Source: Ruminococcus sp. (GTDB lineage: Bacteria; Bacillota; Clostridia; Oscillospirales; Ruminococcaceae). From it: a stretch of 56,341 nt of DNA. Shown one piece after another: positions 49,422 to 56,341 of the stretch (within the stretch, counting starts at the first letter, position 1; each line of letters begins with the position of its first letter). The position numbers and the translations under genes were made by a program. The stretch covers positions 1 through 56,341 of the forward strand of contig JAIDUG010000013.1 of assembly GCA_029060305.1 (NCBI GenBank), written 5' to 3'. The notes beneath the pieces were generated by a model. That model saw nothing but the letters and a program-made list of their open reading frames with translations. It was not told where the DNA came from and ran no database searches.

Positions 49422-50161
49422 TACACACCCCCGAAACGTCTGTTTCTGTTATTGTACTCAATCAACGCCTTGTCAAGTTCTTTCGGGGTGAAGTCAGGCC
49501 ATAGAACGTCAGTGAAATAAAATTCCGCATACGCACACTGCCATATAAGGTAGTTAGAGAGACGGAGTTCACCACTCGGACGGATAAGCAAATCAACGTC
49601 AGGTAATCCTGCTGTATACAGGTTATCAGCTATTGACTGTTCCGTTATATCTTCGGGCTTTATTTTTCCTGCAACCGCCTGTTGTGCAAGCAGTCGTGAA
49701 GCGTGTGCTATTTCGTCACGTCCGCCGTAATTTACCGCCATCATCAGATTCATTTCAGTATAATGTGCGGTATCCTGTTCAAGTTTAATCATTTTTTCCT
49801 GCAAATCTTCGTCAAATGCAGACTTGTCACCTAAAAAAATCATACGGGTGTTTTCACTGAGGAAGTTTCTTACGTCAACGATATAGTCACGGAAAAGCTC
49901 CATTATAGTGTTTATCTCGTCTTCGGGACGTTGCCAGTTTTCCGTTGAAAAAGCATAGAATGAAATATTTTTCAGACCTATATCCTTACAGTAGCGGACT
50001 ATCTTCTTGAAATTCTTCGCACCCTCACGGTGACCGAATGAACGTGGCAGACCTCTTTTTTTCGCCCACCTGCCGTTGCCGTCCATTATAAAACCTACGT
50101 GTTGCGGAAGAACAGCCGGTAAAGACTGTTCTTCCTTTTCTTTTTTACCGAATAACGCCAT
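49421..50161 (-). CDS. uppS: Isoprenyl transferase UppS
   Basis: 246 aa cis-prenyltransferase producing undecaprenyl diphosphate for wall synthesis. Catalytic Asp in HVGFIMDGNGRWAKKRGLPR (~22-41), SFYAFSTENWQRP (~70-82) and the C-terminal IRPSGELRLSNYLIWQ (~190) are conserved. Upstream frr gap is 10 bases. Confidence 0.97.
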   Translation of the reverse strand: MALFGKKEKEEQSLPAVLPQHVGFIMDGNGRWAKKRGLPRSFGHREGAKNFKKIVRYCKDIGLKNISFYAFSTENWQRPEDEINTIMELFRDYIVDVRNFLSENTRMIFLGDKSAFDEDLQEKMIKLEQDTAHYTEMNLMMAVNYGGRDEIAHASRLLAQQAVAGKIKPEDITEQSIADNLYTAGLPDVDLLIRPSGELRLSNYLIWQCAYAEFYFTDVLWPDFTPKELDKALIEYNNRNRRFGGV

Positions 50162-50171
50162 AATTCACCAA

Positions 50172-50726
50172 TCAGACAGTCATGATTTCTTTTTCTTTTG
50201 CGGAAACAGCCTTGTCAACTTCCGTACAGAATTTATCCGTTAAGTCCTGTACTTTCTTTTCACAGTCTTTGAGGTCGTCCTCAGTGATTTCAGAATTTTT
50301 CTTCATAGCCTTGAATTTGTCCATAGTATCACGTCTGATAGAGCGGATTGTGACTTTACATTCTTCACCGTACTTCTTTATATCCTTACAGAGTTCCTTA
50401 CGTCTGTCTCCTGTAAGTTGTGGAAATACAAGTCTGATAACAGAACCGTCGTTAGTAGGATTGATACCAAGGTCGGAAGCAAGGATAGCTTTTTCAATAG
50501 GTTTGAGAGTAGACCTGTCCCAAGGCTGAATAACAAGGATTCTTGCCTCAGCAACGGAAATAGCTGCCATTTGGTTAATGGGAGTAGGTGCGCCGTAGTA
50601 GTCAACGACAACCTTGTCGAGTACAGCGGGATTTGCACGACCTGCACGGATTGAAGCAAATTCGTTGCCGAGAGCATTCAGGCTCTTGTTCATTTTTTCT
50701 TTTGCGAGATTAATCTGTTCTTTCAT
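50172..50726 (-). CDS. frr: Ribosome recycling factor
   Basis: 184 aa, the standard length. It splits post-termination ribosomes with EF-G. SIRAGRANPAVLDKVVVDYYG (helix-hinge) near 25-45 and RRDTMDKFKAMKKNSEITED (~130) are typical of the three-helix bundle. AAAGGAAT-type ribosome site. Confidence 0.97.
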   Translation of the reverse strand: MKEQINLAKEKMNKSLNALGNEFASIRAGRANPAVLDKVVVDYYGAPTPINQMAAISVAEARILVIQPWDRSTLKPIEKAILASDLGINPTNDGSVIRLVFPQLTGDRRKELCKDIKKYGEECKVTIRSIRRDTMDKFKAMKKNSEITEDDLKDCEKKVQDLTDKFCTEVDKAVSAKEKEIMTV

Positions 50727-50750
50727 TGTATTGATTCCTTTCGATTAAAA

Positions 50751-51461
50751 TTATTCACCATAAACTATTGTTCCGATATTTTCGCCCATAATAGCATCAT
50801 AGATATTGTCGGGACGTGAGAGATCGAAAACAAGCATATTCATTTTATTGTCACGGCACATTGTAGCGGCTGTACTGTCCATAACGGCAAGCTGTTCATT
50901 GAGTACCTGACTGAATGTAAGAGTTTCATATTTTTTTGCATCGGAATATTTGTGTGGGTCTTTGTCGTAAACGCCGTCAACAAGGGTTGCCTTTAGGAAG
51001 ATTTCAGCTTCAATTTCAGCGGCACGGAGAGAAGCAGCGGTATCAGTCGAGAAGAACGGATTACCAGTGCCACAACCGAAAATAACTACCCTGCCCTTGT
51101 TGAGATGATTGACTGCCTTGTTTCTGATGTAAGGCTCTGCAACCTGTTGCATAGTGATAGCCGTCTGAACTCTCACGACACAACCGAGAGATTCGAGGAC
51201 ATCAGCAATAGCGAGAGCATTCATAGCAGTAGCAATCATACCGATATGGTCGGCACGAGTTCTGTCCATAGCACCGCTTGAACGTCCACGCCAGAAGTTA
51301 CCGCCACCGACAACAACGCCGACCTGTACGCCCTCATCAACGCATTTCTTTATACTTTTGCAGATGTCAGTGATTACGTCAAAGTTCAGACCGGTTTTGT
51401 TATCACCTGCAAGAGCCTCACCACTTAATTTTAATAAAATTCTTTTGTACTTCGGATTCAT
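50751..51461 (-). CDS. pyrH: UMP kinase PyrH
   Basis: 236 aa from the ATG at 51461 (GAGGTG upstream); the frame extends five codons further without a ribosome site. It phosphorylates UMP to UDP. The N-terminal [28 protein letters not shown] (~48-60), [20 protein letters not shown] (~65-84) and [17 protein letters not shown] (~130) are diagnostic. First gene of the pyrH-polC block. Confidence 0.97.
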   Translation of the reverse strand: MNPKYKRILLKLSGEALAGDNKTGLNFDVITDICKSIKKCVDEGVQVGVVVGGGNFWRGRSSGAMDRTRADHIGMIATAMNALAIADVLESLGCVVRVQTAITMQQVAEPYIRNKAVNHLNKGRVVIFGCGTGNPFFSTDTAASLRAAEIEAEIFLKATLVDGVYDKDPHKYSDAKKYETLTFSQVLNEQLAVMDSTAATMCRDNKMNMLVFDLSRPDNIYDAIMGENIGTIVYGE

Positions 51462-51497
51462 ATTGCACCTCACCAATCAAAAATTATGGTTTTATTT

Positions 51498-51526
51498 ATT
51501 CTATCATAATTTTCAGATTTTGTCAA
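51498..51526 (-). promoter_or_regulatory. Sigma-A promoter of pyrH
   Basis: On the minus strand: TTGACA (51521-51526), 17-base spacer, TAGAAT (51498-51503), 37 bases before the ATG. Confidence 0.85.
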
Positions 51527-51596
51527 TACAATCTGAGAAATTTAAAATTTCTGTAAAATTTTAAAAAGTGAATACTCCACACAAAGTTTGCAAATT

Positions 51597-51650
51597 TTAA
51601 CAAAACAGAAACATTTCGCAAACAAAACGCAAACATATCAGTATTAGAAT
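51597..51650 (+). promoter_or_regulatory. 11-bp-period operator array and promoter of the 51.7-kb module
   Basis: Hexamers TTAACA (51597), GAAACA (51608), CAAACA (51619) and CAAACA (51630) repeat with an exact 11-base period. Nine bases after the last hexamer comes TAGAAT (51645-51650); there is no -35 consensus. Tandem 11-bp-period sites ending just upstream of a -10 box are typical of OmpR/PhoB-type activators. The layout is shared with the promoter at 52467. Confidence 0.7.
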
Positions 51651-51706
51651 ATATACAACAGATGTGGAAAACGTCTGAAATAAAAATTAAACGGAGGTAT
51701 TGACTA

Positions 51707-52078
51707 ATGAAAAAAGAAAACTTTGTAACACTGGTAATGTCAACAATCGGAGGACTTATTTTTGCACTGGGAATGTGTATGGGTCTTCTTCCTGAATGGA
51801 ACGCTTTCAATCAGGGTATCGTATGCGGAGCAGTCGGAGCAGTCATTCTGATAGCAATGGTAATCGTCCGCAGAAAGATGACAGGTGCATCACCAATCCA
51901 GTTAAACGGCAGAACAATTGGCATTGCAGTCTATAGTGTGTTATCAACGCTGGTACTCGGTGTCGGTATGTGTATGGCTATGGTCTGGGAAGGTCTTATG
52001 ATTTGGGGCATAGTTGTCGGCATTGTCGGTATCGGTCTTTTACTCGGACTTATTCCGATGATTAAAGGCATAAAATAA
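51707..52078 (+). CDS. Small four-helix membrane protein with duplicated GMCM motif
   Basis: 123 aa with CGGAGG upstream. Two similar halves, each of two membrane helices: GGLIFALGMCMGLLPEW (~15-31) then GIVCGAVGAVILIAM, and VLSTLVLGVGMCMAMVW (~78-94) then GIVVGIVGIGLLLGLIP. The same GMCM-x(n)-W-x(n)-G-I-x-x-G pattern recurs once in the 55174 gene, making a small family within this module. No known function. It is the first gene after the operator array, with an amphipathic partner 20 bases downstream. Confidence 0.65.
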   Translation: MKKENFVTLVMSTIGGLIFALGMCMGLLPEWNAFNQGIVCGAVGAVILIAMVIVRRKMTGASPIQLNGRTIGIAVYSVLSTLVLGVGMCMAMVWEGLMIWGIVVGIVGIGLLLGLIPMIKGIK

Positions 52079-52098
52079 TAAAATGGAGGTAATCAAAA

Positions 52099-52392
52099 AT
52101 GGCAAAATCAAAACTGATTCAGGCAAACAAGAAAATCGAGGAAAAAGTTGTCGGAGCTTACAAAGCTGTTGAGAACGGTGTTGTAGGTACATACAAAAAG
52201 ATTGAGGACAAGTTCGTTGACAGTTTCCTGACAAAAGACGGCGAAACAGTCGAGGAAGCAAAAAGCAGAATTTCCGCAGAACAGCAGGCACGCAAGGAAT
52301 CTGCAAAAGCCGAAGCTGATAAACGCAGAGAAGAACAGAATACAAAGATTCAGGCAAGCATTGAAAAAAGCAGAAATGCAGGAAAACATTAA
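52099..52392 (+). CDS. Small charged helical protein (KKIEE type)
   Basis: 97 aa with GGAGG upstream. Repeated segments KKIEEKVVGAYKAVENGVV and GTYKKIEDKFVDSF give an amphipathic helix with an internal near-duplication; the C-terminal half (EEAKSRISAEQQARKE onward) is a highly charged coiled coil. No Cys, no signal peptide, no catalytic motif. I recognise no assigned function. Co-transcribed with the 51707 gene, it may lie along the inner membrane surface or bind the regulator or kinase; this is inferred from its helix pattern only. Confidence 0.6.
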   Translation: MAKSKLIQANKKIEEKVVGAYKAVENGVVGTYKKIEDKFVDSFLTKDGETVEEAKSRISAEQQARKESAKAEADKRREEQNTKIQASIEKSRNAGKH

Positions 52393-52466
52393 AAGAATAC
52401 GGTGAAGTCATATGATTTCACTGTATTTGTAAACTTTTTGTAAATTTTTTATAAACTGTACTGATT

Positions 52467-52498
52467 TTAACAAAACTTTAACATCACTCTGATATTAT
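52467..52498 (+). promoter_or_regulatory. 11-bp-period operator and promoter of the response regulator operon
   Basis: TTAACA at 52467-52472 and again at 52478-52483 (11-base period), then a nine-base gap and TATTAT (52493-52498). The spacing to the -10 equals that in the array at 51597-51650, and the flanking ATTTTAACAAAAC is identical. Suggests autoregulation by the OmpR-type regulator encoded next. Confidence 0.68.
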
Positions 52499-52526
52499 AA
52501 AAAAATATCATAGGAGGTTGTTGTTT

Positions 52527-53198
52527 ATGTTTAAAATTCTTCTTTTGGAAGATGACAAAAATCTGAATAAAACGGTCTGCATATATCTGAATAAAAACGG
52601 TTATGAAACAACAGGCTGTCTCAATGCAAATGATGCGTACAATACGATGTACGGCAATATGTTTGACCTAATCATATCTGATATTATGATGCCGGATATT
52701 GACGGTTTTGAATTTGCGGAAACAGTACGTTCACTGAATCAGGAAATACCGATACTTTTCATGACCGCACGGGACGATTTCAATTCCAAACAACGAGGTT
52801 ACAGAATCGGCATTGATGATTATATGGTCAAACCTGTTGACCTTGATGAACTTCTGCTGAAAATCGGAGCATTACTCCGCAGGGCAAAAATCAACAATTC
52901 AAAAAAACTGACTATAGGAAAATTTACTCTTGATGCTGAAGAACGTACCGCAGTACTTGACGGTGAGGAAATACCGCTAACAGCAAGGGAATTTAATCTG
53001 CTGTATAAACTTCTTTCATATCCGAAAAAAACGTTTACACGTTCACAGTTAATGGACGAATTCTGGGACATTGACAGCAATTCAGGTTCACGTACGGTTG
53101 ACGTTTACATGAGGAAGTTAAGGGAAAAATTTTCTGAATGTAAGGATTTTGAAATAGTGACGGTTCACGGACTGGGATATAAGGCGGTACTAAAATGA
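52527..53198 (+). CDS. OmpR-family response regulator
   Basis: 223 aa from the ATG at 52527 (AGGAGG ten bases upstream); a TTG at 52518 abuts the ribosome site and is rejected. The receiver has LLLEDDKNL at the start, phosphoacceptor Asp52 in IISDIMMPDIDG, switch Thr in LFMTARDD and Lys in MVKPVDLDE. A winged helix follows (~125-223, LTAREFNLLYKLL, VTVHGLGYK). The stop overlaps the kinase start by 4 bases. Its likely targets are the two 11-bp-period operator arrays flanking the first two genes of the module. Confidence 0.95.
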   Translation: MFKILLLEDDKNLNKTVCIYLNKNGYETTGCLNANDAYNTMYGNMFDLIISDIMMPDIDGFEFAETVRSLNQEIPILFMTARDDFNSKQRGYRIGIDDYMVKPVDLDELLLKIGALLRRAKINNSKKLTIGKFTLDAEERTAVLDGEEIPLTAREFNLLYKLLSYPKKTFTRSQLMDEFWDIDSNSGSRTVDVYMRKLREKFSECKDFEIVTVHGLGYKAVLK

Positions 53199-54253
53199 AA
53201 AGCGGAAAATACAGTAAAATCTTGTGGGGACTATTTCGTTTCTTTTCGTTTTTTATGCTGATTGCGTTTGTTGTTACCTGCTCCTTTATGGTGTTTCTGA
53301 ATTCTATGGAATTTGACCTCGAAATTCTGAAAAATAAAGCAATATTGACGTTTGCAAATGTTATTTTACTGACAATGATTTTATGGATTATTGATTCAGT
53401 ACGCCGGAAACTTACAGTAGAACGTCACGTCTGGAATATCATACAGGGACTTGATAAAATTACTAAAGGCGATTTTAACGTAAAAATTGACATACCAAAG
53501 GAAACCGGCAATGAATTTGGCATTATTATAAGACAGATAAATCAGATGACTACAGAACTTGCCGGAGTTGAAACCTTGCGGACAGACTTTATAACAAACG
53601 TTTCGCATGAACTGAAAACTCCGCTTGCGGTCATTCAGAACTACAGTACAATGTTACAGAGTCCGGATTTGACAGATGAAGAACGTACGGAATATGCAAG
53701 GGCGATTACAAATTCTTCGAGAAGTCTTGCTAATCTCATAACGAATATCCTGAAACTCAACAAACTGGAGAATCAGCAGATATATCCCGAAAGCAAGCCG
53801 TATAATCTCAGTGAACAGTTATGTGAATGTCTGCTGAACTTTGAAGAAGTATGGGAAGAAAAAAGTCTTGACATTGAAGCTGATATAGACGAGGATATTA
53901 TTATCAATGCAGACGGTGAATTACTTAGTCTTGTATGGAATAATCTGCTTTCCAATGCGATGAAGTTTACGGAGCAGGGTTGTATTTCGGTAAGTCTGAA
54001 ACAAAATAATTCTTTTATTATCGTGACCGTCAGTGATACAGGTTGCGGAATGTCAGCAGAAACAGGACGGCATATTTTTGAAAAATTCTATCAGGGCGAT
54101 ACGTCACACGCCGTAAAAGGCAACGGTCTCGGACTTGCACTTGTAAAGCGGATTATAGATATTGTCAGCGGTGAAATTTCCGTACAAAGTGAAATCGGCA
54201 AAGGAAGTACGTTTACTGTCAGATTCAGGAGAAATACAAATGAAGAAATGTAA
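53195..54253 (+). CDS. Sensor histidine kinase
   Basis: 352 aa. Two membrane helices (~12-36 and ~50-66) enclose only a short extracellular loop, so it probably senses within the membrane. A HAMP domain (~68-120), HisKA with NVSHELKTPLAVI (His138), then HATPase with WNNLLSNAMKFTEQG (~250), DTGCGMSAETGRHIFEKF and GNGLGLALVKRI follow. Small-loop, two-helix kinases of this kind often answer to cell-envelope damage or antimicrobial peptides through a partner membrane protein; here the partner could be the next gene. Confidence 0.93.
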   Translation: MKSGKYSKILWGLFRFFSFFMLIAFVVTCSFMVFLNSMEFDLEILKNKAILTFANVILLTMILWIIDSVRRKLTVERHVWNIIQGLDKITKGDFNVKIDIPKETGNEFGIIIRQINQMTTELAGVETLRTDFITNVSHELKTPLAVIQNYSTMLQSPDLTDEERTEYARAITNSSRSLANLITNILKLNKLENQQIYPESKPYNLSEQLCECLLNFEEVWEEKSLDIEADIDEDIIINADGELLSLVWNNLLSNAMKFTEQGCISVSLKQNNSFIIVTVSDTGCGMSAETGRHIFEKFYQGDTSHAVKGNGLGLALVKRIIDIVSGEISVQSEIGKGSTFTVRFRRNTNEEM

Positions 54254-55187
54254 GGAAACAATTCTGAAACTGCTTTTTCCACCTGTAAAAATAATCGTAC
54301 TGAGCAGTATAATCGGATTTCCTATGATGATTTTTTCATTACTGTTTCTTTCCGATATTAACCCTATTTCTTATATATCTTATATTTTGTCAGCATATGC
54401 ACTGACAGTTTTATGTACAAATTTTCCGAAAGCAAAGAGACGTTGCAAAGAACTCATATACGGCGACGAGGTGAAAATTATTGTTTTTTTCCGTAACTTC
54501 ATGAACAAATATAAATATACTTCCATGTATCTCAACGACAAAGAGTTTCGGGCAAAATTTTCGTTATATACAGGACTTGTAATCAATCTATTCTATACGG
54601 TTTTCAAATGCGGTACGGGAATTATGTTTCGTTCAGCGTGGCTGTGGGCGATAGGAATTTATTATCTTATGATTGCATCAATTCGATTTATGCTGTTGAG
54701 GAATATCCGCATCACCGATAAAAGCAGACATTCTGTCAGACGTAAGATACAGGAGTGGAGAAGTTATCGTAAATGCGGAATTATGATGTTTCTTCTCAAC
54801 CTTGCGATGAGCGGAATGACAATTCAGATGATATGGCAGAACCGCAGTTATGAATACAAGGGATATATTATCTACATCTCGGCTATGTATATGTTTTATT
54901 GCTTTATATCGTCAATATCGAATGTCATTTCATTTGCGAAACGTGATAATGCGATTTTATCCGCCACAAAAAATCTTAATCTTGCAGGTGCAGTAATGTC
55001 AATGTTCGCACTACAGACCGCCATGTTTTCGGCTTTCGGAGGCGGTGAAAAATTACAGCGTCAGATGAACACTATAACAGGCTCGGCGGTCTGTATAATT
55101 GTAATGTGTATGGCAGTTTTCATGATAGTAAGGGCAGATAAAAAGTTGAAATTGCTTGAAAGGAGCGTCAGAAATGGAGAACAATGA
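54240..55187 (+). CDS. Multi-spanning membrane protein of unknown function
   Basis: 315 aa from the ATG at 54240, overlapping the kinase gene by 14 bases with AGGAG upstream; the earlier in-frame ATG at 54162 lies inside the kinase. About eight hydrophobic segments: ~14-35, ~38-56, ~100-120, ~130-150, ~175-198, ~205-225, ~245-265, ~275-298. Charged loops include KFSLYTGLVI and RKIQEWRSYRKCG. I recognise no family. Overlap with the kinase and the next small gene means one transcription unit, which suggests a sensor partner or effector of the two-component system. Confidence 0.65.
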   Translation: MKKCKETILKLLFPPVKIIVLSSIIGFPMMIFSLLFLSDINPISYISYILSAYALTVLCTNFPKAKRRCKELIYGDEVKIIVFFRNFMNKYKYTSMYLNDKEFRAKFSLYTGLVINLFYTVFKCGTGIMFRSAWLWAIGIYYLMIASIRFMLLRNIRITDKSRHSVRRKIQEWRSYRKCGIMMFLLNLAMSGMTIQMIWQNRSYEYKGYIIYISAMYMFYCFISSISNVISFAKRDNAILSATKNLNLAGAVMSMFALQTAMFSAFGGGEKLQRQMNTITGSAVCIIVMCMAVFMIVRADKKLKLLERSVRNGEQ

Positions 55188-55548
55188 AAAATTTGAATAT
55201 ACTTATTCCGCACAGAAACAGGAAGAAATTGAAAGTATACGCAGAAAATATCTTCCGCAGGAGGAAGATAAAATGGAAAAGCTCCGCAGACTTGATAAGA
55301 GTGTGGAGCAGAAAGCAACTATAATTTCAATTATTGTCGGAATTGTCGGTACACTGATAATGGGATTCGGAATGTGTATGTGTATTGAATGGTCAGAATA
55401 TATTTCCGGTATAATTATAGGAATTACTGGAATAGTAGTTATTGTAACTGCTTACCCGATATATCAGTATGTATTGAAAAAACAAAGAAAGAAAATTACT
55501 CCGGAAATTCTCAGGCTGACTGACGAGATTTCCAATATCCGTAGCTGA
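55174..55548 (+). CDS. Two-helix membrane protein with GMCM motif
   Basis: 124 aa from the ATG at 55174, with AAAGGAG upstream; overlaps the previous gene by 14 bases. A charged N-terminal coiled-coil-like part (~1-48, SAQKQEEIESIRRKYLPQEE) precedes two membrane helices (~50-70, IVGTLIMGFGMCMCIEW, and ~74-97), then a basic tail. The helix pair repeats the GMCM/W/G-I-x-x-G pattern of the 51707 protein. The function is unknown. Last gene of the operon, followed by a terminator. Confidence 0.65.
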   Translation: MENNEKFEYTYSAQKQEEIESIRRKYLPQEEDKMEKLRRLDKSVEQKATIISIIVGIVGTLIMGFGMCMCIEWSEYISGIIIGITGIVVIVTAYPIYQYVLKKQRKKITPEILRLTDEISNIRS

Positions 55549-55582
55549 TATGAAAAAGAAAACAACTATATTCCGTCTTATG

Positions 55583-55615
55583 ACCGTGCAGTTTCAGAAC
55601 TGTACGGTTGTTTTT
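55583..55615 (+). terminator. Terminator of the two-component module
   Basis: ACCGTGCAGTT (55583-55593) pairs with AACTGTACGGT (55598-55608) around a TCAG tetraloop with one wobble; T-rich tract follows. Confidence 0.88.
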
Positions 55616-55702
55616 ATGTCGGAAAAACAGACCGTTCACGTTTGGTGGGGAATGGACTTTCCTTTCATACGGTAGTATTTTTCTTTAATTTATTTATATA
55701 CA

Positions 55703-55734
55703 ACAAAAAAGACTGATTTCTCAGTCTCTTTTGT
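55703..55734 (-). terminator. Terminator of the LPXTG surface-protein gene
   Basis: ACAAAAAAGACTGA (55703-55716) and TCAGTCTCTTTTGT (55721-55734) pair around a four-base loop with one mismatch; 35 bases past the stop codon on the minus strand. Confidence 0.8.
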
Positions 55735-55769
55735 TTAATATATATTTTAATGTTTAATGTATATTTTAA

Positions 55770-56341
55770 TTATTCGTTTTCTTTACGACGGAAGATTCCG
55801 GAGAATTTAACAGAAACGAAACCAGTCATTGTCATCATGAATGCTGTGAAAGCAACGAGGATATTTGTAAGAGAATTGTTTCCTGTCTGAGGAAGATTAA
55901 CTTCAACGTTGTTTGTATCTGCACCTATACCGTTTTCAGGATTGATTTCATAAACATCAAGAACGTTACCGGAAGCATCTTTCAGAGTAATCTCATAGTA
56001 ATTATCGGATTTGCCAGTGATTTCTGCGGAAACTGCCTTTACAGCATCTTTTTTGCTATCGAAATTTTTGTAATTGTAGTCATTTACTGCCCAGTTGCAG
56101 ATTTCTTCATCAGAAGCAATGTGATTGTTTGCTATTGTAGTTGTTGTTGTAAGTACTTCTCTTTCTTTCATTGTAGTAGTTGTTGTTGTAACTTCTTCAG
56201 TAGATGTTGTTGTAGCTTCTTCTGTAGTAGCTGTTGTTATAGCTTTTTCTGTAGCAGAAGTTGTTGTTGTAGCTTTTTCTGTAACAGATGTTGTTGTAGC
56301 TTCTTCTGTAGCAGATGTTGTTGTAGCTTCCTCTGTAGCAG
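55770..56341 (-). CDS. LPXTG cell-wall-anchored surface protein, C-terminal part
   Basis: The frame is open to the window edge (189 codons plus 2 bases visible, N-terminus missing). The ORF's first ATG at 56171 is internal; upstream codons continue in the same Thr-rich style. The visible N-terminal part consists of ATEEATTTS-like units (9-10 residues), then TTTTTIANN. The next ~70 residues form a small compact domain with YNYKNFDSKKDAVKAVSAEI and YYEITLKDASGNVLDVYEIN, resembling PepSY-type repeats. The end is a sorting signal: NLPQTGNNSL, a hydrophobic helix and the basic tail RRKENE. Sortase should anchor it to peptidoglycan; the Thr repeats probably form a glycosylated stalk. Confidence 0.9.
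   Translation of the reverse strand, partial: ATEEATTTSATEEATTTSVTEKATTTTSATEKAITTATTEEATTTSTEEVTTTTTTMKEREVLTTTTTIANNHIASDEEICNWAVNDYNYKNFDSKKDAVKAVSAEITGKSDNYYEITLKDASGNVLDVYEINPENGIGADTNNVEVNLPQTGNNSLTNILVAFTAFMMTMTGFVSVKFSGIFRRKENE

Noticed and set aside
1..56341. CRISPR arrays, insertion sequences, prophage or integrase genes
   Set aside because: No regularly spaced repeats with unique spacers, and no transposase, integrase or phage structural proteins were found on either strand.

Overview
The window looks like chromosomal DNA of a low-GC, Gram-positive, spore-forming member of the Clostridia, most likely a Ruminococcus-like bacterium. The evidence is a PolC-type DNA polymerase III, DnaD and DnaI-type helicase loaders, an intact sporulation sigma factor SigK, the MEP isoprenoid pathway, ThyX, an LPXTG surface protein, threonine-rich linkers in exported proteins, and the GGGtGRT/NifU-like pair. 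No phage, integrase, transposase or CRISPR array is visible.

Layout. Positions 1-6.7 kb are accessory: a truncated secreted protein, tRNA-Arg and two tandem tRNA-Lys genes, a very AT-rich gene with two SUKH-3-like domains, an EcsC-family gene, a three-gene operon (HEAT-like protein, Imm1-like protein, unknown) and a divergent operon (DUF4291, HAD hydrolase, unknown). From 6.7 to 12.6 kb lie a two-component system with an unusually large sensor kinase and a divergent solute-binding lipoprotein. From 13.1 to 21.9 kb are GGGtGRT/NifU-like, a divergent topoisomerase IV-like pair separated by a DUF6688 membrane protein, and sigK. From 21.9 to 26 kb are DnaI-like and DnaD loaders, an HD hydrolase and a foldase-like lipoprotein. 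From 26.1 to 31.4 kb a plus-strand cluster reads thyX, LPG-synthase-like, DJ-1/PfpI, 5-FTHF cyclo-ligase, mltG, U32.

From 31.7 to 40.7 kb the whole histidine pathway lies on the minus strand in the order hisZ-G-D-C-B-H-A-F-I-E. It is interrupted by a small exported or anchored peptide gene, an R2K-type ATP-grasp gene and a small membrane protein gene. Its promoter carries an 11-bp-arm inverted repeat that looks like a repressor operator. From 40.8 to 51.5 kb is the conserved Firmicutes block pyrH-frr-uppS-cdsA-dxr-rseP-ispG-polC. From 51.6 to 55.5 kb is a compact, largely uncharacterised module: two small genes, an OmpR-type regulator, its kinase, a multi-spanning membrane protein and a second small GMCM-motif membrane protein. 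Both promoters of this module carry 11-bp-period direct repeats placed identically relative to the -10 box. The window ends in a partial LPXTG surface protein.

The strongest leads not explained by ordinary genes are: (1) the shared 11-bp-period operators of the 51.6-55.5 kb module; (2) three copies of a ~52-bp promoter-like repeat around the topoisomerase/DUF6688 genes, one pointing antisense; (3) five copies of GTGTATGATA, two forming a perfect palindrome, in a convergent intergenic gap at 31.45-31.63 kb; (4) the foreign-looking genes embedded in the his operon.
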